Shown one piece after another: positions 24,101 to 36,391 of a stretch of 52,482 nt of DNA; within the stretch, counting starts at the first letter, position 1, and the number at the start of each line of letters is the position of its first letter. The translations under genes and the position numbers were made by a program. This DNA is from Sphaerosporella brunnea (lineage: Eukaryota > Ascomycota > Pezizomycetes > Pezizales > Pyronemataceae): the NCBI GenBank assembly GCA_008704415.1, contig VXIS01000333.1, positions 1-52,482 of the forward strand, in the 5' to 3' direction. The notes under the pieces were generated by a model. That model searched no databases. It was not told where the DNA came from and was given only the letters and a program-made list of their open reading frames with translations.

Positions 24101-27100
24101 AGTGCGGCAGATTTCGGAGTGGACAGATGCCAATGCTTGCTTGTCGGTGACGTCCATCGAGATGACTCTGATGTTGGCGCCCATGCCGCGCATCTCTTCC
24201 AACCATCGAGAATCCACGCTGGGGTGCCGACTTGTCAACACCAGGTTGCAGCCACCATTGACGATCATCCAGCGGCAAAGTGACCGCCCAAGGTCCCCTG
24301 TCAAGCCCACCAACAGGTAGGTTTTGTCGTGAGATAGCAGGTCCCTGGGATTGAGAGGCTGGAGATTCACCTGGTAAGTACTGGCTTGAGTCCAGTCGAT
24401 GATGCAGATCGAATGTTTGCGCGCGTTGCTGTCTGAAAGATCTCCAGCAGAAACTTTGTTTGCTGCCTCTATTTCCCCTCCTTTTGTGTTTCCCGTTGTT
24501 GAGTGCGAGATGGCCGTTGTGAGACTCTGCCGAAGGGTTGAGGCGGAGACGTTCGTATCCACCTTTGCTTCATCGCCGGAAAACTCCTTAGCTCGCTGTA
24601 TACTGCAAGAGAACGGTAGGGATGCTCTGATACGGGCGCCGACATTGTCCTCGCTTTGGTTTTCTGACCAATCGATGAATTTCAAAACGTTTTTCGGTAG
24701 CAGCTTCTTGAGTTCACGTTCGGGTGCGAACGGGTGAACATATGTCCACAGATTGCCACCAGCTAGCGATGCCTGTGAGGTCGTGCAGATAACCTTGACC
24801 CCAATGGAATGTGCTCGTTGAGCAACAATATCAGCCAGGAATCCCTGTGGCTGGTGTAGCAAGAGCACAGCATCTGCCGCTGTAGATGATAGCAGATTCT
24901 GTGCAATCAGATTGGCTGCAACCGATTGGAGGTGTCGCTCTTCCTCGTCTCCGCTGACCTCACATAGGCATGTCCAATCCGCCAGGGTCACAATAGTGGA
25001 CGAATTCGATCGTGATAAGGCAATCACCCTCTGCCCAGTCCCAACGATTGTTCCTAGGCAGAGATATAAATATGTTTCCGCCACGACCTTGAGCGGACAC
25101 AAAAAAGAGTAGCTGACGCGGACAGCAACATGGCCGGCGGGGGCGTCGACCAGTTGAAGAGCATCGACCGGCTTTCCTTCACGCAGGCAGGGTGACCCTC
25201 CCGCCCAAAAGACATCTACGACGGATGTCACGGCCGAAACCTCCTTCAGAATGGACCTTTGTGACGAGTTTAACCTGTCGTTCAGCTCCTTATCTGGAAG
25301 GATTCGCGGGATCAGCAGCTTTCCGGCTTCCAGAACAAGTTCCGGCTCGGTGGACCAGAGCACATCATGATCCAACAGGTCCTTCATCACCAGCCTTAAC
25401 AGGACCTCGGTCAATATCCTCGCGTCAATGTCGGACTTGTGGCCGAGGTCCAAGAGTTGCAGGTCGAACTCGGACAACAAGGACATCTCGTTCAACACGA
25501 CCCGCGCCACACCGATAGTCATGTTGGAATACGGATTTCCGGTTCTGCACCCTTGCGTAACCCAGAGGACTCGTTTTGCGTTATTAAACAGCTGCTTCAT
25601 TCCCCGAAATTTCTCGGGTGTCAGTGACTCAAACGCGGGTTTATCGAGCTCCGTCAGACAGAGCACCGTGGTCGCCGATGAAAGCTGCCCAGCAGCTGCA
25701 TCTAGGGACTCGAGATCATCCATCCTCACGGTACAGTGCTTCAAAAACGGAAGCAGCCCGCGGATAGTGTGAATCAGCCTGGAAACTTGCAACGTTTTCC
25801 CGCCAACAATCAGAAGTTGCTCGATTTGCGGCACCAGTTCGGGCGACAATAAAGGTTGCCGTATCAGAGTGAACCTCTCGTCGAGTGCCTGGCTGGCGAT
25901 GGCAGAATACATGTGTTGTGAAGAGTCGATCGTGTCATGCAAAAGAGTGTCGACTCCCGAGAACCCCGTTTCCCGCAAGAGCGTATCCCATTGCACCGGT
26001 GCGATGCCTGGAAAAAGCCTTCGGTCGTCATCGCCTCCTAACCACCACCCGGGCAGGCCGCACATCACAAAGGGAACACGCAAACACTCACCCGTGGGCT
26101 CCAAAAGGAGAACGTAGCCACCGGGCTTGAGGAGACGTCGCACATTTTCCATGGTGTCCTTTAGCCGCCGCGTGGCATGGACGACGTTGGAAGCAATCAC
26201 CAAGTCGACTGAATGGGCCTCGAAGTCCTGGTCCCCAACATCATTTTCGATGTTCAGCACCTTGAATGTCATCTTGGTGGCATACTTTTGAAATCGCTCC
26301 CGAGCCTTTTCGAAGAAGCCGGGAGAGATGTCGGTGAACACGTAGGACGAGAAGGCACCGTCTATGCTGTCGAGCACGCACTCCGTCGTAGCCCCGGTTC
26401 CAGCGCCAATCTCGAGCACCCTCATCTGTGGATACCGGTGCGCAACCTGTCTGGCCATACGGCGGATGTATCCATATCCCCTCGACAATCCGAGCGCCTC
26501 GTTGTAGATGCGAGACAGTAAGTCGTCTTTCGTCAAGACCTCCAGCATCATTTTTTCCCCCCTCAAAACGGCGGGCAGATTCTCCGCCACTGTATTTGCC
26601 GCCTCAACATCTACAGACCCTGGGAATTTCTCGAGCATCTTGAACAGCAGCTCGCGGGTATCACTCGCCCACTCCTTCCTGATGATAGGATGCTGTTCAC
26701 GGGCGATCGTCGACAGCTGCACATCGATGTATTCGAAGAGACGTTGATGGTGCCACTCAAAGCTGGCGATGTCCTCTCTTGGGGTTTTCGCGGCCAGTTC
26801 CCTCAGGTAGAGATACGTCAAACGTTCCAGGAGCTCCCGCAGCTCGAATTCCTCCTCCGAGTCCTTCGCATTCGGATCAAAGTCCGCAAATCCACTTGCG
26901 AGATCCACGTCCCAGATTGTCTGCAAAAATAAATGTCGATCCTTTGACGGGTTCGCTTCGGAGATTGACTTCAGGGACAAGCCCTCGACTTGTATGTCCA
27001 GATGATCGCCGTCGCCGCTGAATATGTCGACGTCGCCACAGAGTGTGGCTGGAGAATGTCGGGTGGCTGGGGAGATGTCTGTGGCATATGCGTCGATAGT

Positions 27101-30100
27101 AAGGTTCATCTCGGCGCTGGGGCGTGCGCGGGAAGACACCGTATTGACACGGATGCGCCGGATGCTGGTGGGGAGATAGGGCGTCCAGACGCTGGCAACT
27201 GAGCCGACACTTGCGAACATCGATTGAAACGCGACATCCAGCATGGCTGGATGGACCATCAGGGACCAGTCCATATCGACGCTGCCAGACCAGGAAGCCG
27301 ACGAAGTCGCCATATGCGTGGTCCGCTGGACTGATTCCAAGCGCCGGAACAATCCGCTATATTCCAGGCCAAGCTCGGAGAGTGAACGATAGAAGCGATC
27401 AATATCAACATGTGTCATGGACCGGCTAACTGGACACCTCGGCGGTAGTGTATCGGTGGATGGCTCACCCAGGACCACGCGTACTCGACCGCTGCAGTTC
27501 TTTTCCAGACTTCCGCTTGCCTCGTCGGCGCATGAGGAGCAGGTGAACTCGGCCGTGAGCGTTTCTGCCTTGTCGTCAAGGCATTTAAGGGTGAAGGCTG
27601 TTTCGACACCGGCTGAGCCTTCGCCGATGACCATAGCCCGAGATATAAGAATGTCCTGCAGCTCGACGAACATGACCGAACGTCCTCTCCAAAGAGACTT
27701 TGAAGCTTCCAAGGCCATGGCAACGTATCCTGCACCCGGAAAGACAACTTGACCTTGGAACAAGTGGCCTCGAAGCCACGGAACCTCCTCCAATCGAATA
27801 ATGTTCCGCCAGCGAATCTCGTGGCTGGAATCATCTGGGCGTCGACGGCCAAGTAGCTCGTGCACCTGATCATCGCGGAAGCGAGAATTTCTAGAAACGC
27901 GCGATTCTTTCCAGTGGATGTGATCGTGGTCCCATGAATACGCAGGCAGGTCTTTCAAGAGCCTGGGCGGCCTTGGTTGGCCTGGCGAGTTTTCGAAAAC
28001 AAGTCGATATCCATCAAAGTCGATCGCCGCTGACCGTCCAAAGCACGTCCAGATGTATCCGAGAGCGCCGGTCAGGGTTTCAACGTCGTCATGGCCGCGT
28101 CTCAGGAGACCACAGTAAGGAACCGTAGACCCCAGGATGGGCTTGACCGTCTGCGTCACAGGACCCTCCAACGCTGGATGAGGGCCAACCTCAACCATCA
28201 TGTCGAAAGGACCCCCATTTTCCATAGCACGTTCAATGGCCTGTGAGAAAAGAACCGGCTGGATCATATTGTTCGTCCAGTACACGTCCGCCAGTGACTC
28301 CAAGTCCGCGATGCGATCTGCGGTGACGCTGGAGGTCCAAACGCAAGAACTGTTCCCAGGTTGGACCTGGATGTTACAAGCTCGCAGGGATCGCACATAC
28401 GGTTCCACGGCTGGGTGCATGTGGTGCGAGTGATATGCCGTATCGACCTTCAGCAGTCTCGCAAAGTCCTTCGCCCCAATGATATCTTTGGCCTCTTGTA
28501 TGGCATCGGCATCTCCAGATAGAGTCACGCTGGTCGGGGCATTGCTTGCAGCCACGCAAAGACGGCCAGCGAACTGGGTTGACTGACAGAGATCCAAAGC
28601 GTCGTTGAACGACATGCCGGCTGCCATCATTGCTCCAGCAGCACCGCGAGCGGACGTCGCATGAAGGCCACGGTAATACGCTATCCGAATGGCGTCGGAC
28701 GCGGAGAGAAAACCGGCTGCGTACGTGGCGGCAATTTCCCCCGAAGAATGGCCCACGATGGCATCGAAAGAGACGCCAGCGCAGCGCAAAACATCAACGA
28801 GGGCGATTTGCACAGCCGTACAGAGCGGTTGTGCGATCGCCGCCTGGTGGATTCGAGAGGACGAAGCGTCGGCCATGAGCTCGGCTTTGAGAGACCATGA
28901 TGGTGGATCTGGCAGCTCCGCAAGGGACCGTTCGAGAAAATCGACTCGCTCTTCGACCACCCTGGACGCCAGGAGCAGCTCGCGTCCCATCTGGGGCCAC
29001 TGTGCGCCCTGTCCGGTGAAAATTCCAAGGATTCTCGGAGCATTCTCTGAATCGATCCGGCGCGAGCGAGTCCCGCTACTGGGCGGTGTTTGTTTGAATC
29101 TCTGAACATGTTCTTCCATAGAGGCCAGCAGCCTCGCGGATGTCGCTCCAGAGAACGCTGCTCTTGCAGGAAATACGGTACGACGCGATTGCAGGGTCCA
29201 TGATAAATCCGCAAGGTCAATGGAGTTGTTAGCCTTTAGGTGTCTAGAGAAGGCTTCGATGGTTGCAGCAAGAGAAGACTCCGAGTTGGCAGAAAATGTC
29301 AAGGGCCCTATAAATCTGCCTTGCGCGCCTTCACCAACTCTTGTTGCGTCTGGGACTCGGGCATGATCCGGCAGGTGATGCTCTGGATCGTAGCTCTCGA
29401 CTATTGCATGCGCACTATGGCTGTGTTAGCAGAATTTTCACGAAATCATCCTGTAAGACTCGAGCTCACTTGGTTCCTCCGAAGCCAAAGCTATTTACAC
29501 TGGCACGCCGGGGACTACCGGCAGGCACGTTCGGCCATGGCTGGGGTACGATTGGGATTTGTAAGTTTGTGTAGAACGGGCTGATTGCGGGGTTGAGAGT
29601 ATTGAAGTGCATGTTGGGGGGTATGACGCCTTTCTGTAGTGCAAGAGACACCTTCAAAAGACCGGCAAGCCCAGCGCACCCTTCTAGATGACCAACAACA
29701 GTCTTGATTGAGCCGACGTAGAGATTTTCGTTGGGGCCCTCCTCAGATTCCCCGGAGAAATGACCATCCTCCTCCGGGAAGAATGCATTGCGCACTGCTT
29801 CGGCCTCGATGGGGTCACCGGCAGGTGTTCCCGTCCCGTGGGCCTCGAAGTATTGACAACGCTCGGTTTTCAAGCAACAGTCAAGTCCTGCCTGCCGATA
29901 TGTTTCACGGATCAAGGCTGTCTGAGCCGACGCATTCGGCATGGTGATTCCCGGGGTCCGACCATCAGAGTTGACTCCAGTTTCGCGGATGATGCACTCA
30001 ATGTGATCCCCATCCTTCAACGCTTGACTTAATGTCTTGAGCATCACCGCTGCAAAGCCATCGCCCCGGGCGTAGCCATCTGCGTTGATATCCCACATAC

Positions 30101-30860
30101 GCGATCGCGAACCGGGAGAGAGCATATGAAGGTTAGATTCCGCGATGTATGGCTCTGGGGCGAGGATCAGGTTTGCTCCGGCAGCAACAGCGACCTGTGA
30201 TTCACCATTGCGGAGGCTCTGAACCGCTTGATGGACTGCCACCAGACTTGACGAGCAGGCGGTGTCTATTGTCATTGACAGGCCCTTTTTGGCAGGTTAG
30301 CAATGACGGCATGATTGATTGGTACTGGATACTACCTTCCAGTCAAAGAAATAGGAGATTCGGTTCGACAGGATGCTGCTCGCAGTGCCTGTGGCTGCGT
30401 ACTTTGGCATAGTGTCTGCATCGCGAAACTGAATGATAGAGTAGTCGGTTGTCATGAGACCCACAAAAACCGACGTCTGCGAGCCCTGCATCGCTTCGAT
30501 CTTGAAGCCAGCAGACTCCATGGCTTCGTAGATCACCTCGAGCAGTATACGCTGCTGCGGATCCATCGCTTCGGCCTCTAGGGGAGTGATGTTGAAGAAG
30601 GCGGCATCAAAGACCCGATGATCTTGAGAAATCACGTAGGACTGTTGGACGTTGGTACTGCCATGATGCTCTCCGTTTGGATGGTAGTAGCTTTTCAAGT
30701 TCATTCGATTGAGCGGAAACTCCTCTTCCAACACATCGTGAGGCTGACGCAATAATTCCCATAGTTTCGATGGGGAATTTGCACCCGGAAAACGAATGCT
30801 GCTTCCAACCAGCGCAATGGGTTCTTTGGTTAGAGGTAGTTTCGTCATCTTCATTTCCAT
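18147..30860 (-). CDS. Hybrid PKS-NRPS megasynthase (KS-AT-DH-MT-ER0-KR-ACP-C-A-PCP-R*)
   Basis: Six exons: 30860-30336, 30284-29470, 29414-23203, 23146-23013, 22949-19353 and 19292-18147. Total is 12429 nt, 4142 aa; every splice restores a conserved stretch. KS has C185, H324 and H374 (DTACSSS, EAHGTGT, VGHLEG). AT has GHSSGE with S670. DH has [10 protein letters not shown] with H997 and likely D1173. MT has LEIGAGTG near 1450. The ER region (about 1845-2025) lacks an NADPH-binding motif. KR has VGLTGDLG and GQSNYAAAN with Y2289. ACP has S2469. C has HHILMDG with H2804. A has [11 protein letters not shown]; pocket residues aligned by eye read D-L-Y-A-A-S-W-V-F. PCP has S3695. The R domain has GSTGLLA and LTAAKW, with L3973 where reductases have Tyr. 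The enzyme would make a C-methylated polyketide, couple it to an amino acid and release it. The substrate amino acid is not predictable here. Separate PKS and NRPS genes are excluded by the introns joining all frames. Confidence 0.95.
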
Positions 30861-32096
30861 GACAGGTCGACAGTTTGAGTGTAGGCAATCAAGGAAGATG
30901 GTTTGAAGTCAATGCCTGGAGGAACGAGATGCGCGCTCTGTGGACTGAAGGGAGCCTGACGATCAACACTCTGATGAGTGGAGCGCAATCACCGGTACCG
31001 TCGGTGGGTCCGGAGTTGTATCGGGATCCCTTCCTACCGATAGTTTCACGAGCACGCCTTACACATAGTACATCGAGATCCAACCGGGAGAGCTCAGGGT
31101 GCCACATACAGTTCAATAGCCCTGCCCAGTCAGAAAAAGCGTGGGGGAGAGATTGGATGAGAGGATTATTCAGTGTCTAACCCTTTGCGAGCTGAAATGC
31201 CGCATCCGTTTTTGCGCCGTCATCATGTTTATGCATCCGATCAGACATGCAAACGATCACTCCAATCTCGATTCGCTCTCCGATTGAAGCTTTGTGTAAT
31301 CGACACCAATACGATTAGCAATCTTCGACTTGATTTGATATCCGGAGGGTCGGCGCCGGCATTAGACGGGTACGGTCAGTCAGACACACCCTCAAAGCAC
31401 AGTGTATATCATGAATTGAACGGCGATCTTGAGAGGCTATTTCGAAGATGGTGTCACTACAGGTTGGGGCATCTATCCAAGCTGAAATCCGGATTTCGGG
31501 CCGCGATGTCCTCCACACTGTGGTCTTCTTGTGGTCTGTGCCCATGAGCGTCGTTCAGAACGGTTTGATCAGCTTCGGATGTTAGGGGCGCGCAGATGAG
31601 GAGGGATAGCAAGTGCCTGTATGTGTACATAGATGTATACATGTAGATCCTGTATGTCTCTAGAGCGAGAGAACAGCTCCGTCCAGTACGGCGGCCATTA
31701 CCCAGCTTCGAAAGCTGACTGGAAGTCTGGAACATAGGATCGCGATGTAGGGGGGCATCCAGTTGACCTTGAAACAAGGTTATCGGATTGCAGCAAGAGT
31801 TGCTGCGGTGTAACCAGAATATGTAGGTGTCGATATGGATTCTCAGCTGAATCGATCCATCTACTCCGAGGCCTACTTTGTCCGCGCGTTCGGCGGCTTC
31901 GAATTATCTCGTTATAGATATGCACGCACATGCACGACCGGAGAGGTTCCCCTGCACCGGGGGAGAGTGATCATGAACAACATCCAAAAGTGGCTACTAA
32001 TGAGAATGATGATCATGGCCGTGGGGGTGCGGCATCCTTTCTACCGAGACGCATGTTGCGAGAGATTTTTCATGTGTCTAGTCCAGCGCCTTCAGA
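30861..32096. promoter_or_regulatory. Divergent promoter region between megasynthase and NTF2-like gene
   Basis: About 1.35 kb separates the two divergent start codons (30860 minus, 32210 plus). No coding frame with protein features was found. The arrangement would allow co-regulation, but I could not identify a specific regulator binding site with confidence. Confidence 0.45.
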
Positions 32097-32104
32097 TATA
32101 TAAG
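32097..32104 (+). promoter_or_regulatory. TATA box of the NTF2-like gene
   Basis: TATATAAG is about 106 bases upstream of the ATG at 32210. The intervening leader is C/T/A-rich, as in highly expressed fungal genes. Position-based inference. Confidence 0.5.
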
Positions 32105-32209
32105 TAGCGTCTGTGGAGTCTCCACTCCCTCACACCGACAATCCATCACTCCATCCCTTATAATCTTCAGAACCAACCTCTATTCAATCCTATACCGACG
32201 TCATCAGCA

Positions 32210-32724
32210 ATGGCCCCCACCCCCGCCGAACTCCATGAAATCTTGACCGGGGTCTTCCAGGGAGGATCGGGAGTCGCAGGAATGGTCCACGCCCACAGCC
32301 AGAGAGGCCAGCGCATCGTAGCCCCCGACATGAAATTCCAAATCGCCGGCAAAGACTTCGGCTTGGCCTGCAAGGTCGACGGCGTCGATTCCACCGGGGA
32401 TCATCTCCGCAATGAGCTACTCCCAGCGCTGATGAACGCTTTGGACACAAGCAAGCCGATGAACACCGAAGTCGTTCGTGTGATTGGTGGCGGGGACAGT
32501 CCGTGGGCAGCCGTTGAGTTGCTCTCCACCGGAACGTCCAAGAAGGGTGAGTCCTTTTACTAGCGGATATATTTGAAGTATTCATCTGACCTGTGTTGGT
32601 AGGCGAGCCGTGGCACCACGAATCTGTCACTGTGCTGCGCTTCAATGAGGATGGAAAGATTGCGGAGGCCAAGGGTTACTTTGACACTCTGTACCTTCAC
32701 AACCGCATGGAGGAGTGCAAGTAG
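32210..32724 (+). CDS. NTF2/SnoaL-like small protein
   Basis: Exons 32210-32546 and 32603-32724 are separated by a 56-nt intron with GTGAGT donor, CTGAC branch and GGTAG acceptor. The product is 152 aa, the usual size of a single cone-shaped NTF2-like domain. An N-terminal helix region is followed by beta-strand-rich sequence, and the end carries the family signature VLRFNEDGKIAEAKGYFDT. There is no signal peptide. Members of this superfamily include polyketide cyclases, dehydratases and ligand-binding proteins; the sequence alone does not say which. Its position next to, and divergent from, the PKS-NRPS gene makes a role in maturing that product possible. This is inference; it could equally be an unrelated housekeeping gene. 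The TATA box at 32097 supports the start. Confidence 0.8.
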
Positions 32725-33170
32725 AGGCAAACGCGCCTTCGGATATGTCAGTGGGCCTTGGGCAAATGAGCAGATGGTGGAGCATATGGGCGCTAGTTTG
32801 AGCATCAATTTGATCACGATCTTTTTACGCTGCGTGCACTGTACTTGCTGCTGCTTCGTCGCCGTGCCGGCCTCCTGTGCTGACAACTTGATGCGCTTCG
32901 CTCGTTTCAATCTCGTCCCTGTGTTGAAGTCCACGCCTGTGCCGTAGGCCCTTTTACGACTCACATCATCAGTTTGACACTACCGAAGTCCTTGCAAGTG
33001 GATGGCGCATTAAGATATTCCATCATTTATAGACTCCCGCAGATGTAGTCTTCAATCCATACCGTTTCACCTGCGGCTCCATCCTCTTTCACTCAACCCT
33101 TCTTGATTTTCATAATAAAGCCTTTTACAGGCCAATTTGTTTGATCTGTCGCTGTCTTTCTAGATATATG
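32725..33170. other. Downstream of NTF2-like gene, nothing supported
   Basis: This is presumed 3' UTR and spacer before the TA-flanked inverted-repeat element. Open frames here have no protein signature. Confidence 0.4.
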
Positions 33171-33172
33171 TA

Positions 33173-33616
33173 CGAGGCTGAGGACAAAAATAGTGAGCAG
33201 ATCGCCAAAACACAGCCAAAGTAGCCATGTTGCGCCCCTCAGAATAACTCCAAAAAAAAAAAAAATCGTAGAAATTTGGAGGGAATCAGAAAATGCCACC
33301 AAATTCCGTGGATTTTGAAAATATACCCCGCAGAAAAATTTATTTTGCACTGTTGATGAGTGACGTCGGCACATTATTGGTCGAAGTAGTGATCATCCGG
33401 CTTTTGCATACAAAAAAGACACTAAGCCTGTAATCATTCCATTGTCCTTCAACAAAAGCAGCGTGAAAAGACCCAGCATTCAAATGATCAAGAATCTACG
33501 TAATTCTCCACCATCATGTAAATTTAACTATTTTGTGCTGGCGATATTGGTCGAGTGTCTGTGGCCTGAACATGGCTACTTTGGCGATCTGCTCACTATT
33601 TTGGTCCCCAGCCTCG
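33173..33616. mobile_element. TA-flanked MITE (Tc1/mariner type), 444 bp
   Basis: The left terminus is CGAGGCTGAGGACAAAAATA and the right, on the opposite strand, is CGAGGCTGGGGACCAAAATA; both continue through GTGAGCAGATCGCCAAA. TA dinucleotides at 33171-33172 and 33617-33618 look like the target duplication. The arms match further, with an 8-base insertion in the left one, into a GTAGCCATGTT block. No transposase is encoded. A related single end occurs near 17815-17835. Confidence 0.8.
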
Positions 33617-33618
33617 TA

Positions 33619-34600
33619 CATGTGCCTTGCAATAGTTTTGGGCACGACAGCAAGTTGACTTGGGGTCGCGGTCGCCGGACCTACCCCAAAATGCACGCAA
33701 GCCACGGTGGCTTGCGTACGGCTTTTAAGGTTTCATAAATCGACCGGTTGGCAAGGTACGACCCGGCCTCGTCGTTCGGCAAGTCGACCTGTCACCGATT
33801 AGTGATCCCTCGCAGGCTACGTTGCACGAACAAGTGCCCTTGCAACTCCTTGGCAACCCGACTTCCAGGACAACACCCATCTCACAATTTGAGTTACCAG
33901 AACCCCCTTCATCTGTTCTCTTTATATATCAAATCGTCGGAGATCCCCCGAAAGTCTGAAAGCACCCGCACGGCGTTCTCATGCTTCTGACATCACTCGA
34001 TTTCCTTTTTGGGAGTAGTGGCTTTATTTGTGCAACGTAGTCGGCACTTTCGACACTGCGGGGAATATGACTACAGCCGCACCTCTTTGTAGCGAACCGA
34101 ACTGCATTAGAGGGATTTAGCAACTCAGAAAACTGTGTTTTTGTCCAGGGGCTAAGCCTTCTAAGCTCTAGAATGAGGCATGTGTGTTTTTCCTGAAGTG
34201 TCGACAGCGCTGAAGTCCGGGTGCTGACCCGGACACTAAAAACTTGCGGGTTCTCGCGCCCCTTCCAAAAGAACTACAGCGCGGGGCGGATATGCGTGAG
34301 AAATACTACAACGGTTGACGGTGTGGATGGAGTGCGGATAGCGATTTGCGGCTCTTTCTCTCGCCAAAGTGAAACTTTGCTAAATCCCAAATCACAGATG
34401 CCCCGAAGCCACCAGAATGTCCAACCGACAACTTTGCCCACGAGAGAAAGCAGTGAACTACATGTATGCCTCCCCATATATCGGACAACGAGTCTGAGAT
34501 GCCGGCGGGCCCTTCCACTCAAGCAGGGCCCTCGAAAGGCAAACAGCGGGTGAAAAAACGACGAATCACTAAATCCCACTCTTCCACCCCCAAAGTACTG
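33619..34600. other. Intergenic, nothing firmly supported
   Basis: Short frames only. A Ser/Pro- and Lys-rich frame at 34466-34648 precedes a LINE 3' tail and may be element-derived, but no domain is recognisable. Confidence 0.4.
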
Positions 34601-34649
34601 CACCACCACCGCCCAAAGGTCGCCCATTTGTACTCTCCTACCTCTTGAA

Positions 34650-34745
34650 TCACGCCCGTCTGTGGGCACACGAGGCCCAAGGGTAGTTTTTGTATATAGC
34701 CACATGTCATGGCCGCAAGCGGCCAAATACAGTATGATTAAAACA
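34650..34745 (+). mobile_element. LINE 3'-end relic
   Basis: GTCATGGCCGCAAGCGGCC is followed by AAATACAGTATGATTAAAAC, the same terminal hairpin (34711-34724) and tail as at 45087-45128. The 5' limit is uncertain. A palindromic element abuts the tail directly. Confidence 0.6.
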
Positions 34746-35351
34746 ACGGCTATTATGCAGGATACCCCCCGCGAGGGGCGTATTTTGTGGATTGACCCCA
34801 CAAATTTCTTATTATGCAGCATACCCCCCACTAAAATTATGTGGGATTTTTTTAAGCGAGCATATTGGAAACAAGAGATGTTGATTTCTTGAGTGAAAAA
34901 AGGAACTAACTACTGAGCAAGCAGAACGGCAGAAAACACAGCTACTTAAGATGAGTGCGGAGCCTGATCCTCCGGTAGGAGCTTGAGCCAGACCGGCGGC
35001 GGAGCTTGAGCAAGACCACCGGCGAAAGCAAGACCAGCGGCGAAGCCTGAGTAAGACCGGCGGTGAAGCCTGAGCAAGACCGCCCCCGACCAGAAATTTT
35101 GTTTTGTTTTAAATCATACAACGTACACGACCCGACCAGAAATGGAAACAACCGACAGAGCACCCTATGGCTTGACAGAGTGATACACTATCATTCGGTG
35201 CACGCGCACGCTCCGAATCATAGTGTATCACATATGCTCGCTTAAAAAAAACCCACATAATTTTAGTGGGGGGTATGCTGCATAATACGAAATTTGTAGG
35301 GTCAAACCACAAAATACGCCCCTCGCGGGGGTATCCTGCATAATAGCCGTT
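34746..35351. mobile_element. Foldback-like element with 120-bp terminal inverted repeats
   Basis: Arms at 34746-34865 and 35232-35351 are near-perfect reverse complements, with outer ends AACGGCTATTATGCAGGATA. The 366-bp centre contains degenerate tandem units around GAGCAAGACCGGCGG (34958-35090), a stretch resembling a reversed LINE tail (35098-35125) and a further hairpin at 35179-35232. There is no coding capacity. No convincing target duplication: the left flank is a LINE tail and the right flank is poly-T. Confidence 0.8.
35179..35232. repeat. Internal hairpin, about 20-bp arms
   Basis: GTGATACACTATCATTCGG and CCGAATCATAGTGTATCAC face each other across a short GC-rich loop. It sits inside the foldback-like element, next to its right arm, and may be an independent small insertion or a structural part of the host element. 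Confidence 0.75.
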
Positions 35352-36269
35352 TTTTTTTTTGTGCACTCGTTGCCATGCGGTCGAACATTCTGGGGATAGT
35401 GAACATACATCACGATAGTGAACGAACAGCAGGTGAGGCCAGTCACCGGGGTACCGCATAAACCCAAAAGCAAGAGACTCGACGGCGCGAAAAGCGTTTA
35501 GGAAATGGCGTGGAATGTACTACCTGATTCGCAGATTTTATGAAGTGGTGTGCAGTCTCAAAACGCGCGGCCGTGACTCGGGCAGTAAAACTTCACTCAG
35601 CTCCCGTCGTCCCATAGCACGGAGGGCTAACCAGTACCGGCGATTTAGCGCGTTGTGTTATGCAATAAACATACAGCCCCATGCAATAAACAGGCGATTG
35701 CTGAGCGATATGTGCCGGGAATCGACAAGGAAGCCCGAGGCACTGCGGTCGATTGACTGGATGAGCTGGGGTATTGACAAGGGAACCCGGGGAGTTCGTT
35801 ATTGCAAGGCGATATCGCGGGGGTGATCCGCAACAGGTCATAATCTGCACCCCGCAAAACTGTGTCTGTTCGGACTCCGCCCCCACTGCAGCCCGCATTG
35901 GAAGGCTTGGCTGACGGCTGATCACTGGGACCGAAGCCGAACATGGCAGATATCTCTGTCGATTCGTGGTCGCCAGCCGGCCACCAAAAACGCTGGTTGA
36001 GAAAACCTCAGCCGGCTGATAGAATTTAGCGCACCCGCACTGGCCAATGAACGAGAAGTGTCCCACCGGGTTTTCATCGGCCAGCCCATCAGCTAGCTTA
36101 TAAGCCAGACCTTGAGTACCCTGATTGTTTTCGCCACCATCTCGTTTGTTTCCCCCAACCGACGAACAGTCCCTCCAACATGCTTCAGTCATTCGTCACA
36201 AATGCTCGCCAATCAAATGCGACACTTTGATGAGTGCTCTCCCACTGGGGTACACGATTTTGGTGTGAA
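35352..36269. other. Intergenic, no supported gene
   Basis: The longest frame (36192-35593, minus) has no domain, poor composition and overlaps others. I see no bounded repeat. Confidence 0.4.
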
Positions 36270-36391
36270 CAAGGAAGCTGCTGCGAGAGTTTCTATAACT
36301 AATTACCTCATTGTAATTGTGGGAGTGTTTTGTGGTGAGATTGTCGGCATGGCACAATATTCCCAGCACGGTGTTGTGGCATTCGGGGACT
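36270..36391 (+). repeat. Left member of an inverted repeat pair
   Basis: It begins AGGAAGCTGCTGCGAGAG and runs through TAATTGTGGGAGTGTTTTGT to GTGTTGTGGCATTCGGGGA. It matches 38420-38581 in inverse orientation, except that it lacks about 47 bases present there. Translation of both copies gives similar short peptides (EAAARVSIT, YLIVIVG), hinting at a decayed coding origin that I cannot name. Confidence 0.75.

Noticed and set aside
34958..35090. CRISPR-like array of GAGCAAGACCGGCGG units
   Set aside because: Units are contiguous, degenerate and without unique spacers, in a eukaryotic foldback element.
35593..36192. Minus-strand frame of 199 aa
   Set aside because: No domain, irregular composition, overlapped by other frames; surrounded by repeats.
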